Source: an uncultured Verrucomicrobiales bacterium
Lineage (GTDB): Bacteria > Verrucomicrobiota > Verrucomicrobiia > Verrucomicrobiales > DEV007
Length of the DNA stretch: 50,632 nucleotides
NCBI GenBank assembly: GCA_937922595.1
Contig: CALAIY010000076.1
Coordinates: 1-50,632, forward strand
Reading direction: 5' to 3'
Of the stretch, positions 42,252 to 48,923 are shown piece by piece; within the stretch, counting starts at the first letter, position 1, and each line of letters starts with the position of its first letter. Under the pieces are notes generated by a model, which saw only the letters and a list, made by a program, of their open reading frames with translations, was not told where the DNA came from and ran no database searches. Both the position numbers and the translations under genes were made by a program.

Positions 42252-43139
42252 CTACGTGCGGTAAATCACACCGTCAGGAGTCGAGTGCTCCGCCCCAGGC
42301 TTAGCCTCATTGAGACGCGTAGGAATAGTGAAAAACTTCCCAGTATAAGGGCATTTCACCACAGATCCGGGATTCATTCCCTCCACATCCACAAGCTCAA
42401 ACTGTCGAGCATACGGACTGAAGACAAACCCTGGCTTGCCCTTCACCCACGTTCCCGAAGGAAGAGAAGCCGCCACATCGCGCGAAATCGTTTTCGGCTC
42501 GGTCCGCGGACCGAGCGAAGAAGGATTCTCCGTCCGGCGGGCAAGCGGATCAGACTCTGTGGCTTTAGCCAAGGATAGAGGCTCCACCACCGGCTCCCGC
42601 TTCGGTGGACGTGCTTCAGGCGCAGAGTCCAAGCCCGCTGTGCGCGCCGGAACGGTGAAAGTTTTCATGGTGTACGGGCAAAGCGCCTCCGAGCCAGGAG
42701 CGAATTTGCGCACATCCACCGGCTTGTTTGGCCCCGCAAAAGGGCTCCAAGCATAGCCCGGATGTCCAGGAATCGGTAAAGCGCTTTGCCCCGTGGACGG
42801 CGCGATCGCCGCAGGCGCCATGCTCGGCAAAACCGATGCTCGAGTAGGCCGAGTGGGGCGCGAATTAGCTAAGAAATTATTTCCGCCTCCTCCATTCCCA
42901 AGACTTTGAATATCCTCATTCGCCGGATGCGGAGAAGTATCCGCCTTCGATGATTTAATCTCCTTCACCCAAGGGCTCGCAAGACCAAGCTCATCCACAG
43001 ACACATTACTACTCCCCCCAAGCGCACAGCTTCCCGTGCCTGAATAATCCTTCGCCACCTGCCAACGAGTCACGATCGACGTCTCATTATGCTTACAAGC
43101 ACCGGTAAATAGACTAACACCAAGACCGATCACTAGCAT
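42252..43139 (-). CDS. Lipoprotein-like protein with two CPYT repeats
   Basis: A 295-residue protein. I start it at ATG 43139 (MLVIGLGVSLFTGAC), which gives a signal peptide ending in a lipobox-like TGAC with Cys15. A frame that stays open upstream to 43619 overlaps the divergent gene and looks spurious. Two similar 43-residue units are visible: HPGYAWSPFAGPNKPVDV... CPYTMKTFTVP (about 140-185) and KPGFVFSPYARQFELVDV... CPYTGKFFTIP (about 235-280). Each has a single Cys in CPYT. The region between is Pro/Ser-rich and disordered. The function is unknown. It lies beside a LodB-like gene and divergent from an ankyrin-transpeptidase. Confidence 0.6.
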   Translation of the reverse strand: MLVIGLGVSLFTGACKHNETSIVTRWQVAKDYSGTGSCALGGSSNVSVDELGLASPWVKEIKSSKADTSPHPANEDIQSLGNGGGGNNFLANSRPTRPTRASVLPSMAPAAIAPSTGQSALPIPGHPGYAWSPFAGPNKPVDVRKFAPGSEALCPYTMKTFTVPARTAGLDSAPEARPPKREPVVEPLSLAKATESDPLARRTENPSSLGPRTEPKTISRDVAASLPSGTWVKGKPGFVFSPYARQFELVDVEGMNPGSVVKCPYTGKFFTIPTRLNEAKPGAEHSTPDGVIYRT

Positions 43140-43301
43140 TCTTGCTCGCGAAAAATCGCAATTGCGCGAACTAAATATGCAAATTGAAGAGAAGTTAAAC
43201 ATTTCCGAAAATAATTTATATAGCGCGTGAATCTGGCTATTCTCATAAATATACCAATATCGACAAATTTGCCACTCAAAAATGAGTTTTTCAAAAAAAC
43301 T

Positions 43302-43323
43302 TGAGAGAATCGTGAGAGAATCG
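43302..43323 (+). repeat. Tandem 11-bp repeat, TGAGAGAATCG x2
   Basis: Two exact copies of TGAGAGAATCG follow each other at 43302-43312 and 43313-43323, in the divergent gap between the CPYT lipoprotein and the ankyrin-transpeptidase gene. Eleven bases is about one helical turn, so both copies face the same side of the DNA, as tandem binding sites do. The rest of 43140-43374 is AT-rich and holds no gene. Confidence 0.55.
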
Positions 43324-43374
43324 CGATCTCTGCTATATTTAAAGCATCTCCATATAGATGGGGATGAGAGAGAA

Positions 43375-45297
43375 ATGCGAACCACACTCCAGCTCGGGAC
43401 TTTCCAACCCGGAGAAAATTCGACAACGCCACCATCGGCGCCGCCGGCTCCAAAGCGCATCGATTTCATCGCCCCCCGCCAAAAGCACGCCGATCCGATC
43501 GCTCCATCTGATGCGGCAGCGAAGCGCAACAAGGTAAACATCGCCCCTCTAGTAATGCTCCTCACAGCAGCAGCCGCAACACTGCTCCTTACCGCCTCCC
43601 GCCAAGGTAGCGGCCACACCCTATCTAAGGCATCCCCTGCGACCTATCCGCTCCACCTCGCAGCCAAATCTGGTAAAATCTCAGATCTCAAGACAGCACT
43701 TCGCTCTAGCTCCACTGCGCCCGATCCCATTGACGCCCAAAAAGTAACGCCGCTCATGCTCGCCTCCCTCGGCGGCCATCAAGACGCCGTGGAAGCCCTC
43801 CTCTCAGCAAAAGCACAGATCAACGCACGCGACCATGGCGGCTTCTCCGCACTCAGCTACGCCATAGGCTCCGGGCACCATGAAATCGCACACACCCTAC
43901 TAGCAGCCGGCGCATCCCCCGATGCAGACGCCCATCCTGGCGAACCCGTCGCCGTCCACGCCGCACGCGCCGGAGACCTCAGCCTCGTCACCGCCCTCAC
44001 AAAAACCGAAGCCGGGCGCAGCTCGCTCGATCTCGTCCTCGCCACCGCCACCAACCACCGCCACACCGCCATCGCCAATCTCGCGCTCGACCTCGGAGCG
44101 GGAGTCGTGCCATTTACCGGAGGTAAGAACGCTCTCGATGAAGCCGTCCTTTCTGGCCAGCATGCCACCGCGCTCCGAATTCTTGAGATCTACGGCCCCG
44201 AGCTACCCAGCCTCGCAAGCCCCGATCTACTCTTCCACGCCACCGCAGCAAAGAATTACCCGCTAATCTCCGCCCTCCTCGAATCTGGTTTCGATCCCGA
44301 CATCTCTGGAGCCTCCGGCGAAACCGCCCTGCACCTCGCGATCACCACCACCGATGATACCGCCGCCCGCCTCCTTCTAGAAGGAGGCGCAATCCCAGGA
44401 CCACTTCTCGCCCACGCACTCGCCCAAGGAAACGCCACCGCCACCGATCTCCTCCTCGAATACGGAGCCGATCCCAACGCCCACCTCCCCGACAACGAGC
44501 CCCCCCTCTTCGTCGCCATGCGCAGCGGCAATCACGATCTCGCCACCCGCCTCATGACACTTGGAGCCGACGTCTCCCTCCCCGGTCGCGAAGGCCAAGG
44601 CGCACTCGCCACCGCCATCGCGATGGGAGACCTCAGCTACGCCCGCATCCTCCTTGAAGCAGGTGCCGATCCCGACACCCAGCTCCACGCACCCGCCACC
44701 TCCGAATACACCGCACTCATCACCGAAGGCCGCGCCCTCCGCAGCCTACTGAAAAAAGACAGCCGCTTCACCCCGCTCATGGTCGCCGCCGGCTCCGGCC
44801 AAGCCGACGCCATCCGCCTCCTCCGCAAACACGGAGCAAAGCTAAACCGCACCACTAAATCCTGGCGCCGCTGGCCAGTGAATTTCGCCGCCGGACACGG
44901 CAGCATCGAATGCCAGCAACTCCTCCTCGGCTACGACCCCGAAACAATCCCCAAGGAAAAGCAAAACCACATCATCATCGACCTCTCCGACCAAAAAGCC
45001 ATCTTCTACCGAGGCAACAAAGTGATCAGGACAAGCTCCGTCTCCACCGGCAAAAAAGGCCACCGCACCCGCACCGGCACATTCGTCATCTCCAATAAAT
45101 ACCGCCAATGGACCTCCACCCTCTACAATTCCTCGATGCCCTACTTTCAACGCCTAAGCTGTAGCGACTTCGGGCTCCACGTCGGACACGTCCCCGGCTA
45201 CCCCGCCTCCCACGGCTGCATCCGCATGCCAGCGAAAAACGCGCAACGATTCTACGCCAGCACCCGCGTCGGCGACCGAGTCACCATCCGCCCATAG
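43375..45297 (+). CDS. Ankyrin-repeat protein with C-terminal L,D-transpeptidase
   Basis: A 640-residue fusion. I start it at ATG 43375, which has a GAGAGA Shine-Dalgarno-like run six bases upstream; ATG 43282 is a possible alternative, but its 31 extra residues cover the tandem repeat. A membrane helix lies at about 56-74, followed by ankyrin repeats (about 88-540, for example TPLMLASLGGHQDAVEALLS and ADAIRLLRKHGAKLN). A YkuD L,D-transpeptidase domain comes last (about 545-640, with HVGHVPGYPASHGCIRMP and catalytic Cys615). It should be anchored in the inner membrane, cross-linking murein or attaching proteins to it, with the ankyrin repeats in the periplasm holding a partner. It diverges from the CPYT lipoprotein. 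Confidence 0.88.
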   Translation: MRTTLQLGTFQPGENSTTPPSAPPAPKRIDFIAPRQKHADPIAPSDAAAKRNKVNIAPLVMLLTAAAATLLLTASRQGSGHTLSKASPATYPLHLAAKSGKISDLKTALRSSSTAPDPIDAQKVTPLMLASLGGHQDAVEALLSAKAQINARDHGGFSALSYAIGSGHHEIAHTLLAAGASPDADAHPGEPVAVHAARAGDLSLVTALTKTEAGRSSLDLVLATATNHRHTAIANLALDLGAGVVPFTGGKNALDEAVLSGQHATALRILEIYGPELPSLASPDLLFHATAAKNYPLISALLESGFDPDISGASGETALHLAITTTDDTAARLLLEGGAIPGPLLAHALAQGNATATDLLLEYGADPNAHLPDNEPPLFVAMRSGNHDLATRLMTLGADVSLPGREGQGALATAIAMGDLSYARILLEAGADPDTQLHAPATSEYTALITEGRALRSLLKKDSRFTPLMVAAGSGQADAIRLLRKHGAKLNRTTKSWRRWPVNFAAGHGSIECQQLLLGYDPETIPKEKQNHIIIDLSDQKAIFYRGNKVIRTSSVSTGKKGHRTRTGTFVISNKYRQWTSTLYNSSMPYFQRLSCSDFGLHVGHVPGYPASHGCIRMPAKNAQRFYASTRVGDRVTIRP

Positions 45298-45345
45298 CGC
45301 GCACGTTGTTGACCCCCCCGCAGGCGCGGGCTACAAAACGCGCCC

Positions 45346-46662
45346 ATGCCCGACCCTCAGCAGACCCTCGCCACTCCTGCCTCTCTCGAAGGAACCTCCC
45401 TTCACACCGGCGAGGCCGTGACCCTCACCATCAAGCCCGCCCCCGTGGACCACGGGATTCGCTTCCGCAGAACCGACCTGCCCGACCAGCCCTTCATCGA
45501 CGCCCATGTGAAAAACGTGGAAACCGTCGAACGCGCCACCACGCTAGCCAATGGCTCCGTAAAAGTCCACACCGTCGAGCACGTCATCTCCGCCCTCACC
45601 GGAATGGGTGTCGACAATGCACTCGTCGAAATGGACGCCAACGAGCCACCCATAGGCGATGGCTCAGCCGCCCCCTACGTCGAATGCATTAAAAAAGCCG
45701 GAATCGAAGCCCAAGACGCCCCAAGACGCGTCTTCACCGTCCGCGAAACGATCCACCTCGAAATGCCCAACGGCGCGATGGTCACCATCGTCCCGGATAA
45801 AAACTTCCGCGTCTCCTGCACCCAGATCGGCCCAGACGGCCGTTTCACCCAATACTACAGCGCCGAAATCACCCCCGAAATCTACGAGAAGGAAATCGCC
45901 CCTGCTCGCACCTTTGTTTACTACGAAGACGTAAAGCCCCTCCTCGACAAAGGCCTCATCAAAGGCGGCTCCCTGGAAAACGCCATCGTCATCAAAGAAG
46001 ACGATTCGATCCTCTCCAAGGATCCCATGCGCTTCAAAGAGGAATTCGCCCGCCACAAAATCCTCGATATCATCGGCGACCTCATGCTCTCCGGGAAGCG
46101 CATTGCCGGCCACGTCATTGCGGTGCGTCCCGGCCACGGGCCAAACACCGCCATGGCGCAGCGATTAGTAAAAGAGTATGCCGCGCTCCAGAGCATGGTG
46201 CCCCCGGTAAATATCCCGGAAGACGGCGAAGCCGTACTCGATATCAACGAGGTCATGAAGATCCTTCCCCACCGCTACCCCTTCCTCATGGTGGACCGGA
46301 TCGTAGGCTTCGAAGGCGAAAGCAAATGTGTCGGCGTCAAAGCCGTCACCATCAACGAACCTTACTTCCAAGGGCACTTCCCCGGCCACCCCGTGATGCC
46401 CGGCGTACTCCAACTTGAAGCCATGGCTCAGGTCGCCAGCATCCTAATGCTCCGCCCCGCCGAAAACCAAGGAAAAATCGGCTACTTCATGAGCGCCGAC
46501 AATGTGAAATTCCGCAAACCAGTGATGCCCGGCGACACCCTATTCATTGAAGGTGAAATCCTTAAGATCCGAAGAAATATCGGCATGGCGAAAGCACGCT
46601 GCATCGTAAACGAGCAGATTGTGTCCGAAGCTGACCTCAAATTCGCCCTTCTAGATAGTTAA
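45346..46662 (+). CDS. lpxC-fabZ: Bifunctional LpxC-FabZ
   Basis: A 438-residue fusion of UDP-3-O-acyl-N-acetylglucosamine deacetylase (LpxC, about 1-285) with 3-hydroxyacyl-ACP dehydratase (FabZ, about 300-438). LpxC makes the committed step of lipid A synthesis; FabZ supplies fatty acids for membranes. LpxC zinc ligands are visible as His79 (HTVEHV), His237 and Asp241 (RHKILDIIGD); the catalytic base region has His264. FabZ has His344 in GHFPGHP and Glu358 in QLEAMAQ. The fusion is known in Bacteroidota and other phyla. It shows a Gram-negative outer membrane with lipid A. mscL and lpxA lie downstream. Confidence 0.96.
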   Translation: MPDPQQTLATPASLEGTSLHTGEAVTLTIKPAPVDHGIRFRRTDLPDQPFIDAHVKNVETVERATTLANGSVKVHTVEHVISALTGMGVDNALVEMDANEPPIGDGSAAPYVECIKKAGIEAQDAPRRVFTVRETIHLEMPNGAMVTIVPDKNFRVSCTQIGPDGRFTQYYSAEITPEIYEKEIAPARTFVYYEDVKPLLDKGLIKGGSLENAIVIKEDDSILSKDPMRFKEEFARHKILDIIGDLMLSGKRIAGHVIAVRPGHGPNTAMAQRLVKEYAALQSMVPPVNIPEDGEAVLDINEVMKILPHRYPFLMVDRIVGFEGESKCVGVKAVTINEPYFQGHFPGHPVMPGVLQLEAMAQVASILMLRPAENQGKIGYFMSADNVKFRKPVMPGDTLFIEGEILKIRRNIGMAKARCIVNEQIVSEADLKFALLDS

Positions 46663-46808
46663 TTACTATAACTGCAATCTTTTCCAGGCACTCCACCTTA
46701 GCCAGAATGGCCTACATATTTAATTCCGGTTTTTTACTTTCTTAGGTATAAAAAAATTTGGTAGCCTGCTAGAGTCGTCAGCTCAACTAACTACCCTCCC
46801 AAAAAACT

Positions 46809-47231
46809 ATGCTTAAAGAATTTAAAGAATTCGCCTTCAAAGGAAACCTAATCGACATGGCCGTCGGCATCGTCATCGGCGGAGCCTTCGGCACCGTCGT
46901 AAAATCACTCGTCGATGATATCGTGATGCCCGTCGTCGGTCTCGCAGGCGACATGGACTTCAGCGATAAATTCGCCGTAATTAAAGGAAAAGGAGTAACA
47001 GCAGACTACGGCACCGCTGAAGCAGCTAAAGAAGCAGGCAACGTCGTAATGACCTACGGCAATTTCGCCACCGCATTCATCAGCTTCATCATCCTTGCCC
47101 TGGTGCTCTTCATCATCATCAAAAAGTTCATGGCCGCTCTTGAAAAGAAAGAAGCCGAGCCAGATCCAGCGCCACCAAAGCAGGAAGTCCTCCTCGAAGA
47201 GATCCGCGATCTCCTCGCCAAGAAAGCCTAA
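46809..47231 (+). CDS. mscL: Large-conductance mechanosensitive channel
   Basis: A 140-residue MscL that opens under membrane tension to release solutes on osmotic downshock. It shows the conserved N-terminal helix (LKEFKEFAFKGNLIDMAVGI) with the first membrane helix to about 42, a second helix at about 82-103 (FATAFISFIILALVLFIII), and a charged C-terminal helix (EVLLEEIRDLLAK). It sits between lpxC-fabZ and lpxA, with its own 146-base upstream gap and a strong terminator, so it is probably a separate unit placed into the lipid A cluster. Confidence 0.95.
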   Translation: MLKEFKEFAFKGNLIDMAVGIVIGGAFGTVVKSLVDDIVMPVVGLAGDMDFSDKFAVIKGKGVTADYGTAEAAKEAGNVVMTYGNFATAFISFIILALVLFIIIKKFMAALEKKEAEPDPAPPKQEVLLEEIRDLLAKKA

Positions 47232-47247
47232 GCTTCCTTATTTCCTA

Positions 47248-47283
47248 AGAGCCTCACAGCCTTCCAGCTGTGAGGCTCTTTTG
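47248..47283 (+). terminator. Rho-independent terminator after mscL
   Basis: A perfect 13-bp stem, AGAGCCTCACAGC with GCTGTGAGGCTCT, closes a six-base loop and runs into TTTT. lpxA follows about 40 bases later and needs its own promoter or read-through. Confidence 0.95.
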
Positions 47284-47323
47284 TTTGGCACGGTGGCTGT
47301 TTAGCGCTAGCCATTTCTCCCCG

Positions 47324-48106
47324 ATGCCCGAGACCAATATCCACCCCACCGCCGTCATTCACCCCAGCGTGGAGCTCGGCACTGGCGTCGAAATTGGCCC
47401 CTATTGCGTCCTCCACCAAGGCGTCACCCTCGGAGACAGTTGCTGGCTGCAAAATCACGTCGTCATCGCCGGCCCCTCCACCATCGGTTCCGACAATAAA
47501 TTCTTCGCCTTCACCTCGATTGGCCAACAAAGCCAAGACCTGAAATACGAATCCGAGCCCACCTATCTCGAAGTCGGCGATAGCAATACCTTCCGCGAAT
47601 TCGTCACCGTAAACCGCGGCACCGCCCCCGGCAGCAAGACCATCATCGGAAGCCATGGCAATTTCCTCGCCTACGCCCACATCGCGCACGACTGCACCGT
47701 AGGCGACCACGTCATCTTCTCTAACAACGGCACCCTAGCCGGCCACGTCGAGATGGGAGACTACGCCATCCTCGGCGGTCTCACCGCCGTCCACCAATTC
47801 TGCCGAATCGGAGCCCACGCCATCACCGGTGGCTGCTCCAAAATCGTCCAGGACGTCCCCCCCTTCATGATCGCCGATGGCAACCCCGCCACCATCCGAG
47901 GACTCAACAGCACCGGCCTCACAAGGCGCGGTTTCAGCGAAACCGCAATCAAAGGCCTCAAAGAAGCCTACCGCACCCTCTACAAACAAGACCTCAATCG
48001 CACCCAGGCCATTCAAGAACTCTCCACCTCTCCAGCCTCAGAAATTCCCGAAGTCGCCACACTCCTCGCCTTTGCCGCCTCCAGCTCCCGCGGTATGATC
48101 CGCTGA
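47324..48106 (+). CDS. lpxA: Acyl-ACP-UDP-N-acetylglucosamine O-acyltransferase
   Basis: A 260-residue LpxA, which transfers the first 3-hydroxyacyl chain to UDP-GlcNAc, the step just before LpxC. It is a left-handed beta-helix of hexapeptide repeats (IHPTAVIHPSVELGTGVEIG and onward) with a helical C-terminal end. His122 (AHIAHDC) corresponds to the catalytic His125 of E. coli. I start at ATG 47324 (MPETNIHP); the longer frame from 47270 has a poor N-terminus and overlaps the mscL terminator. The gene stands before an unknown gene and smr. Confidence 0.95.
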   Translation: MPETNIHPTAVIHPSVELGTGVEIGPYCVLHQGVTLGDSCWLQNHVVIAGPSTIGSDNKFFAFTSIGQQSQDLKYESEPTYLEVGDSNTFREFVTVNRGTAPGSKTIIGSHGNFLAYAHIAHDCTVGDHVIFSNNGTLAGHVEMGDYAILGGLTAVHQFCRIGAHAITGGCSKIVQDVPPFMIADGNPATIRGLNSTGLTRRGFSETAIKGLKEAYRTLYKQDLNRTQAIQELSTSPASEIPEVATLLAFAASSSRGMIR

Positions 48107-48121
48107 GCCTCGCCGGCAGCC

Positions 48122-48613
48122 ATGATCCCCGACCCGCTCCCCACACCCAGCCAGCTCTTCGAGCTATTCCACAGCGGCACCATCAACCGCGAAGAACTCC
48201 ACGAAGCCATGCATGTCCACCAGCAGGACATCATCGATGAAATGGAAGAGGACTATCAAAATCCCCTCTCCGCCTACATCGAGCGCCTTCGCAACCGCCG
48301 CACCGCCCACCGCCTCGCCGCCCGGCACAGCGAAGCCCTCATCCGCGGCATCTTCGCCGCCCTATCAGAAGCACCAAACTTCCCCCCAGCCCGCTTTCTC
48401 TGGAACGCCTGGCACTGGGACGTCCCACTCGATTGCTTCATCCGCACCAAACGCAAACCCGTCTTCCGCATCCTCCGGCTCGAAACAAAAGACCAACAAA
48501 CCGCCCGCATCATCGTCACCTACGGCCACAAAAATTCCGATCAAGAAACCCGCGAAAACTTCACCCTAGAACGAGACTGGCGCGGTCACTTCACCATCAA
48601 AACAAGAGGATAG
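48122..48613 (+). CDS. Hypothetical soluble protein
   Basis: A 163-residue protein without signal peptide. The N-terminal half is helical (FELFHSGTINREELHEAMHV, then a Gln/Glu-rich stretch). The C-terminal half looks like beta strands with a conserved look (FRILRLETKDQQTARIIVTY). I do not recognise the family. It lies between lpxA (15 bases) and an Smr protein (four bases), so it is probably cotranscribed with both. High C-ending codon use, like its neighbours, supports a real gene. Confidence 0.6.
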   Translation: MIPDPLPTPSQLFELFHSGTINREELHEAMHVHQQDIIDEMEEDYQNPLSAYIERLRNRRTAHRLAARHSEALIRGIFAALSEAPNFPPARFLWNAWHWDVPLDCFIRTKRKPVFRILRLETKDQQTARIIVTYGHKNSDQETRENFTLERDWRGHFTIKTRG

Positions 48614-48617
48614 CTCA

Positions 48618-48890
48618 ATGGAACCCATCAAAATCCCCATCACCGGCGAACTCGACCTCCACACCTTTCGCCCCAGCGAAATCTCCAGCCTCCTTCCCGA
48701 ATACTTCGCCGAATGCCAGCGCGAAGGAATCCACCGCGTCCGCGTCATCCACGGCAAAGGCACCGGCACCCTCCGCACCGGCGTCCACGCACTCCTAAAA
48801 AAGCTCCCCCAAGTCGCAAACTTCACCTACCCCGCCGGTGCCACCTCCGGCTCCTGGGGCGCCACCTGGGTCGATCTACATCAAGCCTAG
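48618..48890 (+). CDS. Smr-domain protein
   Basis: A 90-residue stand-alone Smr domain of the MutS2 C-terminal type. The hallmarks are LDLHTFRPSEI with the conserved His and IHGKGTGTLR. Smr domains are nucleases that nick DNA, and some act on mRNA or ribosomes. Stand-alone versions have unknown targets. The HGKGTG motif and the DLH motif are intact, so the fold is probably active. It ends the lpxA unit, 33 bases before the protease gene. Confidence 0.85.
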   Translation: MEPIKIPITGELDLHTFRPSEISSLLPEYFAECQREGIHRVRVIHGKGTGTLRTGVHALLKKLPQVANFTYPAGATSGSWGATWVDLHQA

Positions 48891-48923
48891 ATTTTCTTAA
48901 AAACACGACCACCCTCCTCACAC

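Noticed and set aside
43139-43619. N-terminal extension of the CPYT lipoprotein to 43619
   Set aside because: It overlaps the start of the divergent ankyrin-transpeptidase gene, is not protein-like, and would bury the signal peptide.
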